A stretch of 64,000 nucleotides of DNA from an uncultured Oscillospiraceae bacterium (GTDB taxonomy: Bacteria; Bacillota; Clostridia; Oscillospirales; Oscillospiraceae), in the NCBI GenBank assembly GCA_947629775.1, contig CANRFA010000005.1, positions 52,488 through 116,487 of the forward strand, in the 5' to 3' direction. A program made the position numbers and the translations under genes. Positions within the stretch are counted from its first letter, which is position 1. Each line of letters opens with the position of its first letter. Shown piece by piece: positions 51,130 through 58,128 of the stretch. The notes under the pieces were generated by a model. That model was not told the origin of the DNA and did not search any database. It worked only from the letters and a program-made list of their open reading frames with translations.

Positions 51130-52183
51130 CCGAATCGGCCTCCTTTCTCCCGGGCAGAATGCGGCCGAGCATTTCTTTCAGGTGTTCGTTGTTGGTGGCC
51201 AGCATGACCAGGATGAGGACGATGGCGTAGACCAGCATCCGGTAGGCGTCGAACTGGCGCAGGGCTTCCGGCAGCACATAGAGCACGATCGTGGCGATGA
51301 TGGAGCCCCAGATGTTGCCCAGTCCGCCCAGAACCACATAGACCAGCACCAGGATGGAGGTGTTGAAGTCGAAGCGGCTGGATACCAGGCTGCCGTAGTT
51401 GAGACCGTAGAGGGCTCCGGCGGCTCCCGCCAGGGCGGCGGAGGTGACAAAGGCCATCAGCTTGTATTTTGTGACGCTGAGCCCCACGCTCTCGGCGGCG
51501 ATGCGGTTATCCCGGATGGCCATGATGGCGCGGCCGGCCCGGCTGCGGACCAGGTTGAGCACCACGATCAGGGAGACCATCACCAGCAGATAGCCGGCGG
51601 GGAAGGAGGCCAGTTTCCGGATGCCGACCGCTCCCTGGGCGCCCTTGATGATGGCCACGCCGCCCGCTTCCAGATGGAGGTCGTTGACGGTTTTCTTGCC
51701 GATGTTGAAGATGATGTGAAGGCCCTTGCTGTCATAGCCCACCAGCAGACAGTTGATCAGATCCTTGATGATCTGCCCGAACGCCAGCGTGACGATAGCC
51801 AGGTAGTCTCCCCGCAGGCGGAGAACCGGCACGCCCACCAGAACGCCGGTGATGGCGGCGAAGAAGGCTCCCACCAGAATGGCGAGGAGCAGGCGGACGG
51901 AATCGACCGGAATGACATCGCTGAGGCTCATGCCGGCGATGATGCCGGTGAAGGCGCCCACACACATGAAGCCGCAGTGTCCCAGACTCAGTTCGCCGGA
52001 GATGCCTACGACCAGGTTCAGGGAGACGGACATGACGATGAAGCAGCAGATGGGGACCAGCCAGGAGTTCATGGCGTTGGTCAGAAGGCCCCCCTTCTGA
52101 CAGCCCAGGACAAGCAGGAAGGCGATGGTGACGCCGATGTAGGTGGCGAAGTCCACCACCGTGGTTTTTTTCAGTCTGTTCAT
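51122..52183 (-). CDS. livM: branched-chain amino acid ABC transporter permease LivM, 353 aa
   Basis: A membrane subunit with about eight to nine helices and the LivM/LivH permease motif (NRIAAESVGLSVTKYKLMAFVTSAALAG, residues about 230-258) that contacts the ATPase. The start at 52183 follows GAGGTGGCAGGG, 10 bp after the livH stop. An in-frame ATG 10 codons upstream lies in livH and is rejected. Confidence 0.95.
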   Translation of the reverse strand: MNRLKKTTVVDFATYIGVTIAFLLVLGCQKGGLLTNAMNSWLVPICCFIVMSVSLNLVVGISGELSLGHCGFMCVGAFTGIIAGMSLSDVIPVDSVRLLLAILVGAFFAAITGVLVGVPVLRLRGDYLAIVTLAFGQIIKDLINCLLVGYDSKGLHIIFNIGKKTVNDLHLEAGGVAIIKGAQGAVGIRKLASFPAGYLLVMVSLIVVLNLVRSRAGRAIMAIRDNRIAAESVGLSVTKYKLMAFVTSAALAGAAGALYGLNYGSLVSSRFDFNTSILVLVYVVLGGLGNIWGSIIATIVLYVLPEALRQFDAYRMLVYAIVLILVMLATNNEHLKEMLGRILPGRKEADSDG

Positions 52184-52193
52184 CCCTGCCACC

Positions 52194-53072
52194 TCAGACT
52201 TTCTCCGGCACATAGCGGCCCAGCAGTCCGGTTGGCTTCACCAGCAGGACCACGATCAGAACGGCAAAGACAATGGCGTTGGCCAGGTCGGTAGAAATGT
52301 AGGCCTTTGCCATGGATTCAATGATGCCCAGCAGCAGTCCGCCAACGAAGGCGCCGGGGATGGAGCCGATGCCGCCGAACACGGCGGCGGTGAAGGCCTT
52401 GATGCCCGGCATGGAGCCGGTGGTAGGGAAGAGGGTGGTATAGGAGGAGCACAACAGGACGCCGGCGATGGCCGCCAGGGCCGAGCCGATGGCGAAGGTC
52501 ATGGAAATGGCCTGGTTGACGTTGATTCCCATCAGCTGCGCGGCGCCCTTGTCCTCGGAGCAGGCCCGCATGGCCTTGCCCATCTTTGTGCGGTTGACGA
52601 AGGCGGTGAGAGCCAGCATGATGACAATGCAGGATACGATGGTGACCAGCGCCTCGCTGGTGAGTCCCAGGCTGGAGAGACCTTCCGGCAGGGGGAAGGA
52701 GGCTACGGAGGTGTAGATCTTGGGGGTGACGCCCCAGATCAGCTGTGCGGCGTTCTGCAGAAAGTAGCTGACGCCGATGGCGGTGATGAGAACCGCCAGG
52801 GAACCGGCCTGGCGCAGGGGACGGTAGGCCAGGCCCTCGATGACGACGCCCAGCACCGTGCAGACGGCCATGGCCAGCAGGACTGCCACCAGAGGCGGCA
52901 GAGACAGATAGCTGATGGCGCAGAAGGAGATATAACCGCCCACCATGATGACATCGCCGTGGGCGAAATTCAGCATTTTGGCAATGCCGTAGACCATGGT
53001 ATAGCCCAGGGCGATGATGGCGTATACGCTCCCCAGGCTGATACCGCTAATGACATAGGAGAAGAATACCAT
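52194..53072 (-). CDS. livH: branched-chain amino acid ABC transporter permease LivH, 292 aa
   Basis: The other membrane subunit, about eight helices, with the usual opening SYVISGISLGSVYAIIALGYTMVYGIAKMLNFAHGD and the EAA-like loop MRACSEDKGAAQLMGINV. The start follows GAGAGGTGAGCG. It is separated from livJ by 158 bp containing two strong hairpins. Upstream in-frame codons to 53165 are part of that structured gap and are not taken. Confidence 0.95.
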   Translation of the reverse strand: MVFFSYVISGISLGSVYAIIALGYTMVYGIAKMLNFAHGDVIMVGGYISFCAISYLSLPPLVAVLLAMAVCTVLGVVIEGLAYRPLRQAGSLAVLITAIGVSYFLQNAAQLIWGVTPKIYTSVASFPLPEGLSSLGLTSEALVTIVSCIVIMLALTAFVNRTKMGKAMRACSEDKGAAQLMGINVNQAISMTFAIGSALAAIAGVLLCSSYTTLFPTTGSMPGIKAFTAAVFGGIGSIPGAFVGGLLLGIIESMAKAYISTDLANAIVFAVLIVVLLVKPTGLLGRYVPEKV

Positions 53073-53106
53073 AATCACGCTCACCTCTCTTTTCCGTTCG
53101 GCTGGA

Positions 53107-53207
53107 TCTATGGCAGAGACCGGTCCGGCCGTGGGAGGGCCGGGCCCGTATCCGCCATAGAACATGGAAACAGGGATGGGCTGCCGGGGAGGGATTCCCC
53201 GGCAGCC
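53107..53207 (-). other. two tandem intercistronic hairpins between livJ and livH
   Basis: Hairpin A (53107-53161) pairs CTATGGC with GCCATAG and continues through a GC-rich stem. Hairpin B (53179-53207) has 12 bp with a 5-nt loop. Neither has a T run, so they look like mRNA processing or stabilising elements that would let livJ mRNA outlast livHMGF. Confidence 0.7.
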
Positions 53208-53230
53208 ATCTCCGGTTGCGTTGTTTACAT

Positions 53231-54463
53231 TCAGCCTTCGGGAGTGGTATATACGCCGTCCTTGATCACGAAAGCCATGGGGACCTTGGTGACTTCGCCG
53301 TTGGTGCTCCAGGTCTGGTCGGCCCCGGTCAGGCCTGTGAACTTGAAGCTGCCGGAGGAGAAGGTGGAGATCAGCTGGTCGCAGATCTCATCCGTGGCCA
53401 TGTCGGAAGTGATGCCGGCGGCGTTGATGGCCTCGTAGATGGCCCACACGCAGTCATAGCCGTCCGCGGCGAACTGGTTGGGCAGCTGACCCATCTTTTC
53501 CTGATAGGTGGTGACGAACTGGACGGTCCGGTCGTCGGTGGAGGAGGCGGAGAAGGGGGACATGACGAGCACATCCTCGGCGAGGGTGATGTCAAAGCCC
53601 TCCTGATCCAGGATGCCGTCCATGCCGTCCACGCCGATGAAGGTGGGAGCGTAGCCGATGGACCTGGCCTGGGTCAGAATGACGGTGGCAGGCTGATAGT
53701 ACATGGGCAGATAGATTACGTCCGCGTTGGCAGCCTGAGCGGCGGCGACCTGGACGGAGAAGTCGGTCTGGGTGTCCTCGGTAAAGGTGCCTTCGTAGAC
53801 AATGGAGTCGCCCATCTTCTCGGAGAAGGCGTCGCGGATTCCGACGGAGTAGGCATCGTCGTTCTTATAGATGACGGCGATCTTGGCATCGGGGAAGTTT
53901 TCGCTGATGTACTCGGCGCCGGCTATACCCTGGTTGGGGTCGGTGAAGCACATCTGATACATGTTATCTTTGCCCGCGGTCACGTCCATGGAGGAGGCGG
54001 AAGGAGTCAGGCAGAAGATACGGTCGTTGTAGGCCTCGCTGGAGACGGAGATACAGGGGGTGGTGGTGACAGTGCCCACCAGAATCTGCATGCCCCAGTC
54101 CTTCAGGGAGTTGTAGGCGTTGAGCGCGGTTTCCGCCACGTTCACATCGTCTTCGGACTTGAATTCGAACTGGACGGCGCCACCGAGGGCGTTGATCTCG
54201 TCTACGGCGATCTGAGCGCCGGTCATGGCAGCCATGCCGTACTGTGCCGAGCCGCCGGTCATGGGGCCGATGCCTCCCAGCTTGAAGGTGCCGCTGCCGC
54301 CGGGGCCGGCGGGAGTGGAACCGTCAGAAGAAGCGGCGCCGGAGCTGGCGGAACCTGCGGTGGACGCGCTGCCATTTCCGGAAGACGCGCTGCCACCGCC
54401 GCCGCATGCGGCCAGAGACAGAGCCATGGCTGCGGCCAGGACGAGTGCGAGAATACGTTTCAT
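53231..54463 (-). CDS. livJ: branched-chain amino acid-binding lipoprotein LivJ-like, 410 aa
   Basis: The periplasmic-binding-type receptor of the liv importer. The lipoprotein signal ends in LSLAAC (Cys21 from the ATG at 54463), followed by a Ser/Gly/Ala-rich linker to about residue 60 and the Leu/Ile/Val-binding fold (GIGPMTGGSAQYG..., TPSASSMDVTAGKDNMYQMC and ADGYDCVWAIYEAI). It binds leucine, isoleucine or valine at the membrane. The start follows AAAGGAGATC; a GTG just before is also possible. It is first in the operon, with a consensus promoter at 54592 and a hairpin in its leader. Confidence 0.95.
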   Translation of the reverse strand: MKRILALVLAAAMALSLAACGGGGSASSGNGSASTAGSASSGAASSDGSTPAGPGGSGTFKLGGIGPMTGGSAQYGMAAMTGAQIAVDEINALGGAVQFEFKSEDDVNVAETALNAYNSLKDWGMQILVGTVTTTPCISVSSEAYNDRIFCLTPSASSMDVTAGKDNMYQMCFTDPNQGIAGAEYISENFPDAKIAVIYKNDDAYSVGIRDAFSEKMGDSIVYEGTFTEDTQTDFSVQVAAAQAANADVIYLPMYYQPATVILTQARSIGYAPTFIGVDGMDGILDQEGFDITLAEDVLVMSPFSASSTDDRTVQFVTTYQEKMGQLPNQFAADGYDCVWAIYEAINAAGITSDMATDEICDQLISTFSSGSFKFTGLTGADQTWSTNGEVTKVPMAFVIKDGVYTTPEG

Positions 54464-54591
54464 CACATTGATCTCCTTTTCGCTTTGTTGAATTTATACA
54501 AGAAAGCGGCCTCGCCATGGCGCAGCCGCTTTGGTGTATCCTCAGAAAACGGGCTGTATCTCCTGTAAATGATACCCATTTCACCTCAATC
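54464..54591 (-). promoter_or_regulatory. livJ leader with terminator-like hairpin
   Basis: A leader of about 125 nt. The stem AAAGCGGC/GCCGCTTT (54503-54532) is followed on the minus strand by CTTGT, a weak intrinsic terminator or attenuator. No leucine/valine-rich leader peptide is visible. Confidence 0.5.
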
Positions 54592-54620
54592 ATTTTACCG
54601 GTTTTGTGTACCTGCGTCAA
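54592..54620 (-). promoter_or_regulatory. promoter of the liv operon
   Basis: Minus strand TTGACG, 17 bp, TAAAAT. Confidence 0.8.
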
Positions 54621-54972
54621 CTGCGCATTATTTGTAAGATCTGATGGAAATTTCATGAGTTTCAGGTAAGGAAGCAGCAGGATGCACAAAAACAGAAGGG
54701 ATCAGAGACACCCCAGCCAGAAACAGGGAGGAACGAGGCGGGGCTGGACCCGGATTCTGGATCTGGAGCGCCGGAATCTGACCGGAATCAGGCGGAAACC
54801 GTCCGTTGCGCGAGGGAGACCGTGGAGAGACCGGCAGGAGAGATGTTCGTCTGGCGGTTGTGGAAAACGGAAAGGATTCTCCGCCTCTGTGTCCGTAGCG
54901 AATGGCCCGGACAGGGTTTCCCTCCGGGCCTGCAGCCTGGATAACAGACAGGGATGGTTGCCTCGAAGGATT
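54621..54972. other. 352-bp region without a gene
   Basis: Lies between the liv promoter and the end of the LysR gene. No protein-like frame, no clear promoter or terminator. Confidence 0.4.
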
Positions 54973-55860
54973 TCAGGTTACGGACTGCGGAAGTGCCTGT
55001 TCCGCAGCGCGGATCTGTTCCGCCAGCTCCAGAACCAGAGGGCGGCGGTCGTCCCGGTGGAGGCAGAGAACGCAGGGAATGGTCTCCGGGCAGTCGAAGG
55101 GAATCCAGGCGAAGGCCGGATTGTGGTCGTTGAGGAATCCAGGGGCCAGACACACGCCCCGGCGGGCAGCCACGTTGGTGAGTGTGGTGTCGTGGTCGGC
55201 GCTGGTGAAGTACTCCATACCGGTGTCGTGGAGGACCCGCTGCTGGACGTGGCGCAGGATGGGAGGAGAGCCGCCTCCCACCATCAGGGTATGGCCTGTC
55301 AGGTCCTTCATCCGGATGCGCTTCTTCGCGGCCAGCGGGTCGTCCGGAAGGGTGATGAGGCAGATGGGGCTCTGGTAGAGGGGAAGGGGCTGGATTTCCG
55401 GCACCTGGCGGATCTCCACCTCCATGGCAAAGAGGAGATCGGTCTCTCCCTTCAGGAACAGCTCAAGGGAGTGGTCCGGGGAGAAGACCGGGGTCACACT
55501 GACGTCCGGATGCTGTTCCGTGAAGGAGTGTATTACCTCCGGCAGATGGAAAAGGGCGGATCGGCAGGACATGCCGACCCGGATGGCCTGGGTGTAGCGG
55601 GAGCCGAAGTTCTGGGCCTGCTCGATGGCCGCTTTCAGTTCCTGGCGAACGTTGCGAAGGGTGACGCAGAACTGTTCCCCGGCTGGGGTCAGGGCGGCGC
55701 CCCGGCCGGAGCGGGAGAAGATGGGAACGCCCAGTTCCGTCTCCACACTCCGGATGTGGTAGCTCAGGGAAGGTTGTGAGATGAAAAGGTTCTCGGCCGC
55801 CCGGCTGAAGTTTCGGGTCTGGGCCAGTTCCAGGATATAGTCCATGTCGTTCAGATCCAT
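54973..55860 (-). CDS. LysR-family transcriptional regulator, 295 aa
   Basis: A winged-HTH DNA-binding domain (residues 3-62, MDYILELAQTRNFSRAAENLFISQPSLSYHI) and a substrate-binding regulatory domain (about 88-290). The start at 55860 follows AGAAGGGAGCG. It is divergent from the NTF2-like/flavodoxin pair and is likely to control them, as is normal for LysR genes: a promoter of the divergent gene sits between them. The inducer is unknown. Confidence 0.93.
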   Translation of the reverse strand: MDLNDMDYILELAQTRNFSRAAENLFISQPSLSYHIRSVETELGVPIFSRSGRGAALTPAGEQFCVTLRNVRQELKAAIEQAQNFGSRYTQAIRVGMSCRSALFHLPEVIHSFTEQHPDVSVTPVFSPDHSLELFLKGETDLLFAMEVEIRQVPEIQPLPLYQSPICLITLPDDPLAAKKRIRMKDLTGHTLMVGGGSPPILRHVQQRVLHDTGMEYFTSADHDTTLTNVAARRGVCLAPGFLNDHNPAFAWIPFDCPETIPCVLCLHRDDRRPLVLELAEQIRAAEQALPQSVT

Positions 55861-55914
55861 CGGGAGCGCTCCCTTCTGCAATAAAGAAACCGGATTGAGA
55901 ATAAGGAAATTCAA

Positions 55915-55944
55915 TTGGATTTCTCTATTATAGCATGGTAGAAT
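55915..55944 (+). promoter_or_regulatory. promoter of the NTF2-like/flavodoxin pair
   Basis: TTGGAT (55915-55920), 18 bp, TAGAAT (55939-55944) with TGG extension. The in-frame ATG at 55935 overlaps this promoter, so the start at 55992 is preferred. Confidence 0.75.
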
Positions 55945-55991
55945 GGAGGTCGCAAGAGGAACCGGTTCCGCTTTCGAGGGAGGTTTCCGGT

Positions 55992-56363
55992 ATGGAGGAG
56001 ACGCGGCGGCTGCGCCGATGCTATGAGGCGCTTTGGGAGGCTATGGTGCGGAAGGATCGGCCCGCTCTGGAGGCGGTGCTGGACGGCAGCTTCGTCCTGG
56101 AGCATATGACCGGACTGCGCCAGAGCCGGGAGGCGTTTATTCGGGACGTGGAGGATGGAACGCTCTGTTATTTCGGAGCGGAGCACGAGGAGGTCCGTGT
56201 CGTTGAAATGAGGGGGGACCGGGTTCGGCTGGTGGGGCGCAGCCTGGTGAGCGCCGCTGTCTTTGGCGGCAGCCGGAACCTCTGGCGGCTGCAGCTGGAC
56301 ACCCTGCTGGTGCGTCGCGGGGGGTCCTGGCGATTTACCCGGGCAACAGCATCCACATACTGA
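55992..56363 (+). CDS. NTF2-like (DUF4440/SnoaL-type) protein, 123 aa
   Basis: A small alpha+beta cone-fold protein with the pattern of nuclear-transport-factor-2-like enzymes: helices in residues 1-30 (RRCYEALWEAMVRKDRPALEAVL), then a beta sheet ending in LWRLQLDTLLVRRGGSWRFTRA. Members are small-molecule isomerases, dehydratases or binding proteins. The start follows GAGGGAGG. It lies 69 bp before the flavodoxin gene and opposite the LysR regulator. The substrate is unknown. Confidence 0.8.
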   Translation: MEETRRLRRCYEALWEAMVRKDRPALEAVLDGSFVLEHMTGLRQSREAFIRDVEDGTLCYFGAEHEEVRVVEMRGDRVRLVGRSLVSAAVFGGSRNLWRLQLDTLLVRRGGSWRFTRATASTY

Positions 56364-56432
56364 GCGTCCCATTGGGAAGCGGAGACAGAAGAACTTCCGG
56401 AGACGGAAGCAGATTGGAAAGGAGAACAGACG

Positions 56433-56948
56433 ATGAGCAGAAACCTTATCCTGTACTATTCCAGGCGGGGCGAGAATTACTGGAACGGGTCCATCCGGAA
56501 CCTGGAGAGGGGCAACACGGAGATCGCAGCGGAGTACATCCGGAAAGCGGTGGGAGGTGATCTCTTCCAGGTGGAGACCGTGAAGGAGTATGACGCCAGC
56601 TACTATGCCTGTATCGAGGACGCCCGGCAGGAACTGCGGGCGAAAGCCCGCCCCGCTCTGAAGCGGTATCTGGACAGCCTGGCGGATTACGATACCGTTT
56701 TTGTCTGCGGGCCCTGCTGGTGGGGGACCTTTCCCATGGGCGTGTTCACGCAGCTGGAGCGGCTGGACTGGAGCGGGAAGAAGGTTTTTCCCCTGATGAC
56801 CCACGAGGGGAGCGGACTGGGCAGCTGCGAGCGGGACCTGCGGAAGAGTTGCGCCGGCGCCACCGTGGGCCGCGGACTGGCGGTTCACGGGGCGGACACC
56901 GCCCGCTCGGAAAAGATCATCGCTGACTGGGCGAAGAAGTCCATCTGA
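56433..56948 (+). CDS. flavodoxin, 171 aa
   Basis: A long-chain-flavodoxin-like FMN electron carrier or quinone reductase. The phosphate loop (LILYYSRRGENYW at residues 5-17) is a variant of the usual T/S-x-T-G-x-T. The aromatic/FMN loop is GPCWWGTFPMG near 93-103, and a later GSGLGSCERDL matches the flavodoxin_4 group that also has an NTF2-like or LysR neighbour. The start follows GGAAAGGAG. It probably shares the transcript with the gene at 55992. Confidence 0.88.
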   Translation: MSRNLILYYSRRGENYWNGSIRNLERGNTEIAAEYIRKAVGGDLFQVETVKEYDASYYACIEDARQELRAKARPALKRYLDSLADYDTVFVCGPCWWGTFPMGVFTQLERLDWSGKKVFPLMTHEGSGLGSCERDLRKSCAGATVGRGLAVHGADTARSEKIIADWAKKSI

Positions 56949-57374
56949 TTACTTTGTTCCGGCAGAAGCGACCCGTGGATCGGATTCCGATAACAGGATG
57001 CCCTCCGTCTGACGGACGGAACCTCGACCCGGCGCAGAGCGTGGCGGCTTGCCATATCCAGAAAGGAAAAGCCGCGACAGCAGAGTGAGGGCTTTTGTGG
57101 GTTCTGACCTCGAAAGAAGTGGACGGCCGGGCCTGTCCGGACGGGTCAGGGATCTGTCCCGGCCTTGCGTTACCCTGGTTCCGGAGTGGATGAGGCTTCG
57201 CTTCTGTGAGCAGAGGTTCTCCGGAACGGGAGACTGGCTCCTCCGAACTCCTCGGAATGAGGGGTTCGGAGGAGCTTTTTCACGCGTTGCCTTTCAGCCA
57301 TTTGGACGGGCGAGCGGGAACTGGAGCATAGGGACGAGCGGGGGAGGAATAAGGTAGTCCGGAGGTGTTCTGCT
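56949..57374. other. 426-bp non-coding region before sigK
   Basis: No protein-like frame. A strong + strand terminator is at 57237-57280, about 290 nt after the flavodoxin stop, so the transcript either has an unusually long 3' end or includes a non-coding RNA. No consensus sigma-A promoter is visible for sigK; a sigma-E type promoter would be expected. Confidence 0.5.
57237..57280 (+). terminator. Rho-independent terminator upstream of sigK
   Basis: An 11-bp perfect outer stem (57237-57247 with 57265-57275) with inner pairing is followed by TTTTT. Confidence 0.9.
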
Positions 57375-58070
57375 ATGTTTTCCCCGGTGATCTACCTTAT
57401 GATGCACGGGCTGTTCTTTACCCTGCGGGTATCCGGCGCCGGCGGATCCTTTCCCCGCCCGCTGCGGGCCGACGAGGAGCGGGAGTGCCTGGAGAGATTT
57501 GCCCAGGGGGATCTGGAGGCCCGCAACACCCTGATTGAGCACAATCTGCGGCTGGTGGCCCACATCGTCAAGAAGTACTACGCCCAGTCGGGGGACCAGG
57601 AGGATCTGATCTCCATCGGAACCATTGGCCTTATCAAGGGGATCTCTACCTTCCGGCCGGATAAGAATGTGCGGCTGGCCACCTACGCCAGCCGCTGCAT
57701 TGAAAACGAGATTCTCATGCACTTCCGGTCACAGAAAAAGCTCCAGGGGGAGGTCTCTCTGGCAGATACCCTTGAGGCGGCGGGAGAGGACGGTTCTCTC
57801 TCCCTGATGGATGTCATCGCCGTGGACGATACCATGCTGGAGGACCTGGATACCCGCGACGCCTGTCTCAAGGTGCGACGCTGTGTGGATACCTGTCTGA
57901 CTCCCCGGGAGAAAACCGTGATTGTGCGCCGGTACGGGCTGGACAACCAGCCCCCTCAGACCCAGCGGGAGATCGCGGCCCGCTGCGGGATCAGCCGTTC
58001 CTACGTATCCCGGATTGAGAAGCGGGCTCTGGAGAAACTGGGAGAGGCCATGGACGGATGGCGCCCCTGA
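57375..58070 (+). CDS. sigK: sporulation sigma factor K, 231 aa
   Basis: The late mother-cell sigma factor that directs coat and cortex genes. Motifs include ARNTLIEHNLRLVAHIVKK, DLISIGTIGLIKGI (core-binding region 2), YASRCIENEILMHFR, and the region 4 segment TQREIAARCGISRSYVSRIEKRALEKL. The first 20 residues are hydrophobic (MFSPVIYLMMHGLFFTLRVSG), matching the removable pro-sequence of pro-sigma-K. The gene is continuous, so there is no skin element. Start follows CCGGAGG. It proves that the organism belongs to a sporulating lineage. Confidence 0.97.
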   Translation: MFSPVIYLMMHGLFFTLRVSGAGGSFPRPLRADEERECLERFAQGDLEARNTLIEHNLRLVAHIVKKYYAQSGDQEDLISIGTIGLIKGISTFRPDKNVRLATYASRCIENEILMHFRSQKKLQGEVSLADTLEAAGEDGSLSLMDVIAVDDTMLEDLDTRDACLKVRRCVDTCLTPREKTVIVRRYGLDNQPPQTQREIAARCGISRSYVSRIEKRALEKLGEAMDGWRP

Positions 58071-58075
58071 GCGGA

Positions 58076-58107
58076 GAAAAGCGGCCGCCGGAAGACCGGC
58101 GGCCGCT
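58076..58107 (-). terminator. terminator of the RCC1-CAP-SLH gene
   Basis: A 12-bp perfect stem with a 4-nt loop (58080-58091 with 58096-58107); on the minus strand it is followed by TTTTC. Confidence 0.8.
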
Positions 58108-58128
58108 GGAAGATGTGCAGGATGAAAA

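Noticed and set aside
56949..57280. Cobalamin or other known riboswitch, or SRP/6S RNA, in the gap before sigK
   Set aside because: None of the conserved boxes of these RNAs could be found by eye.
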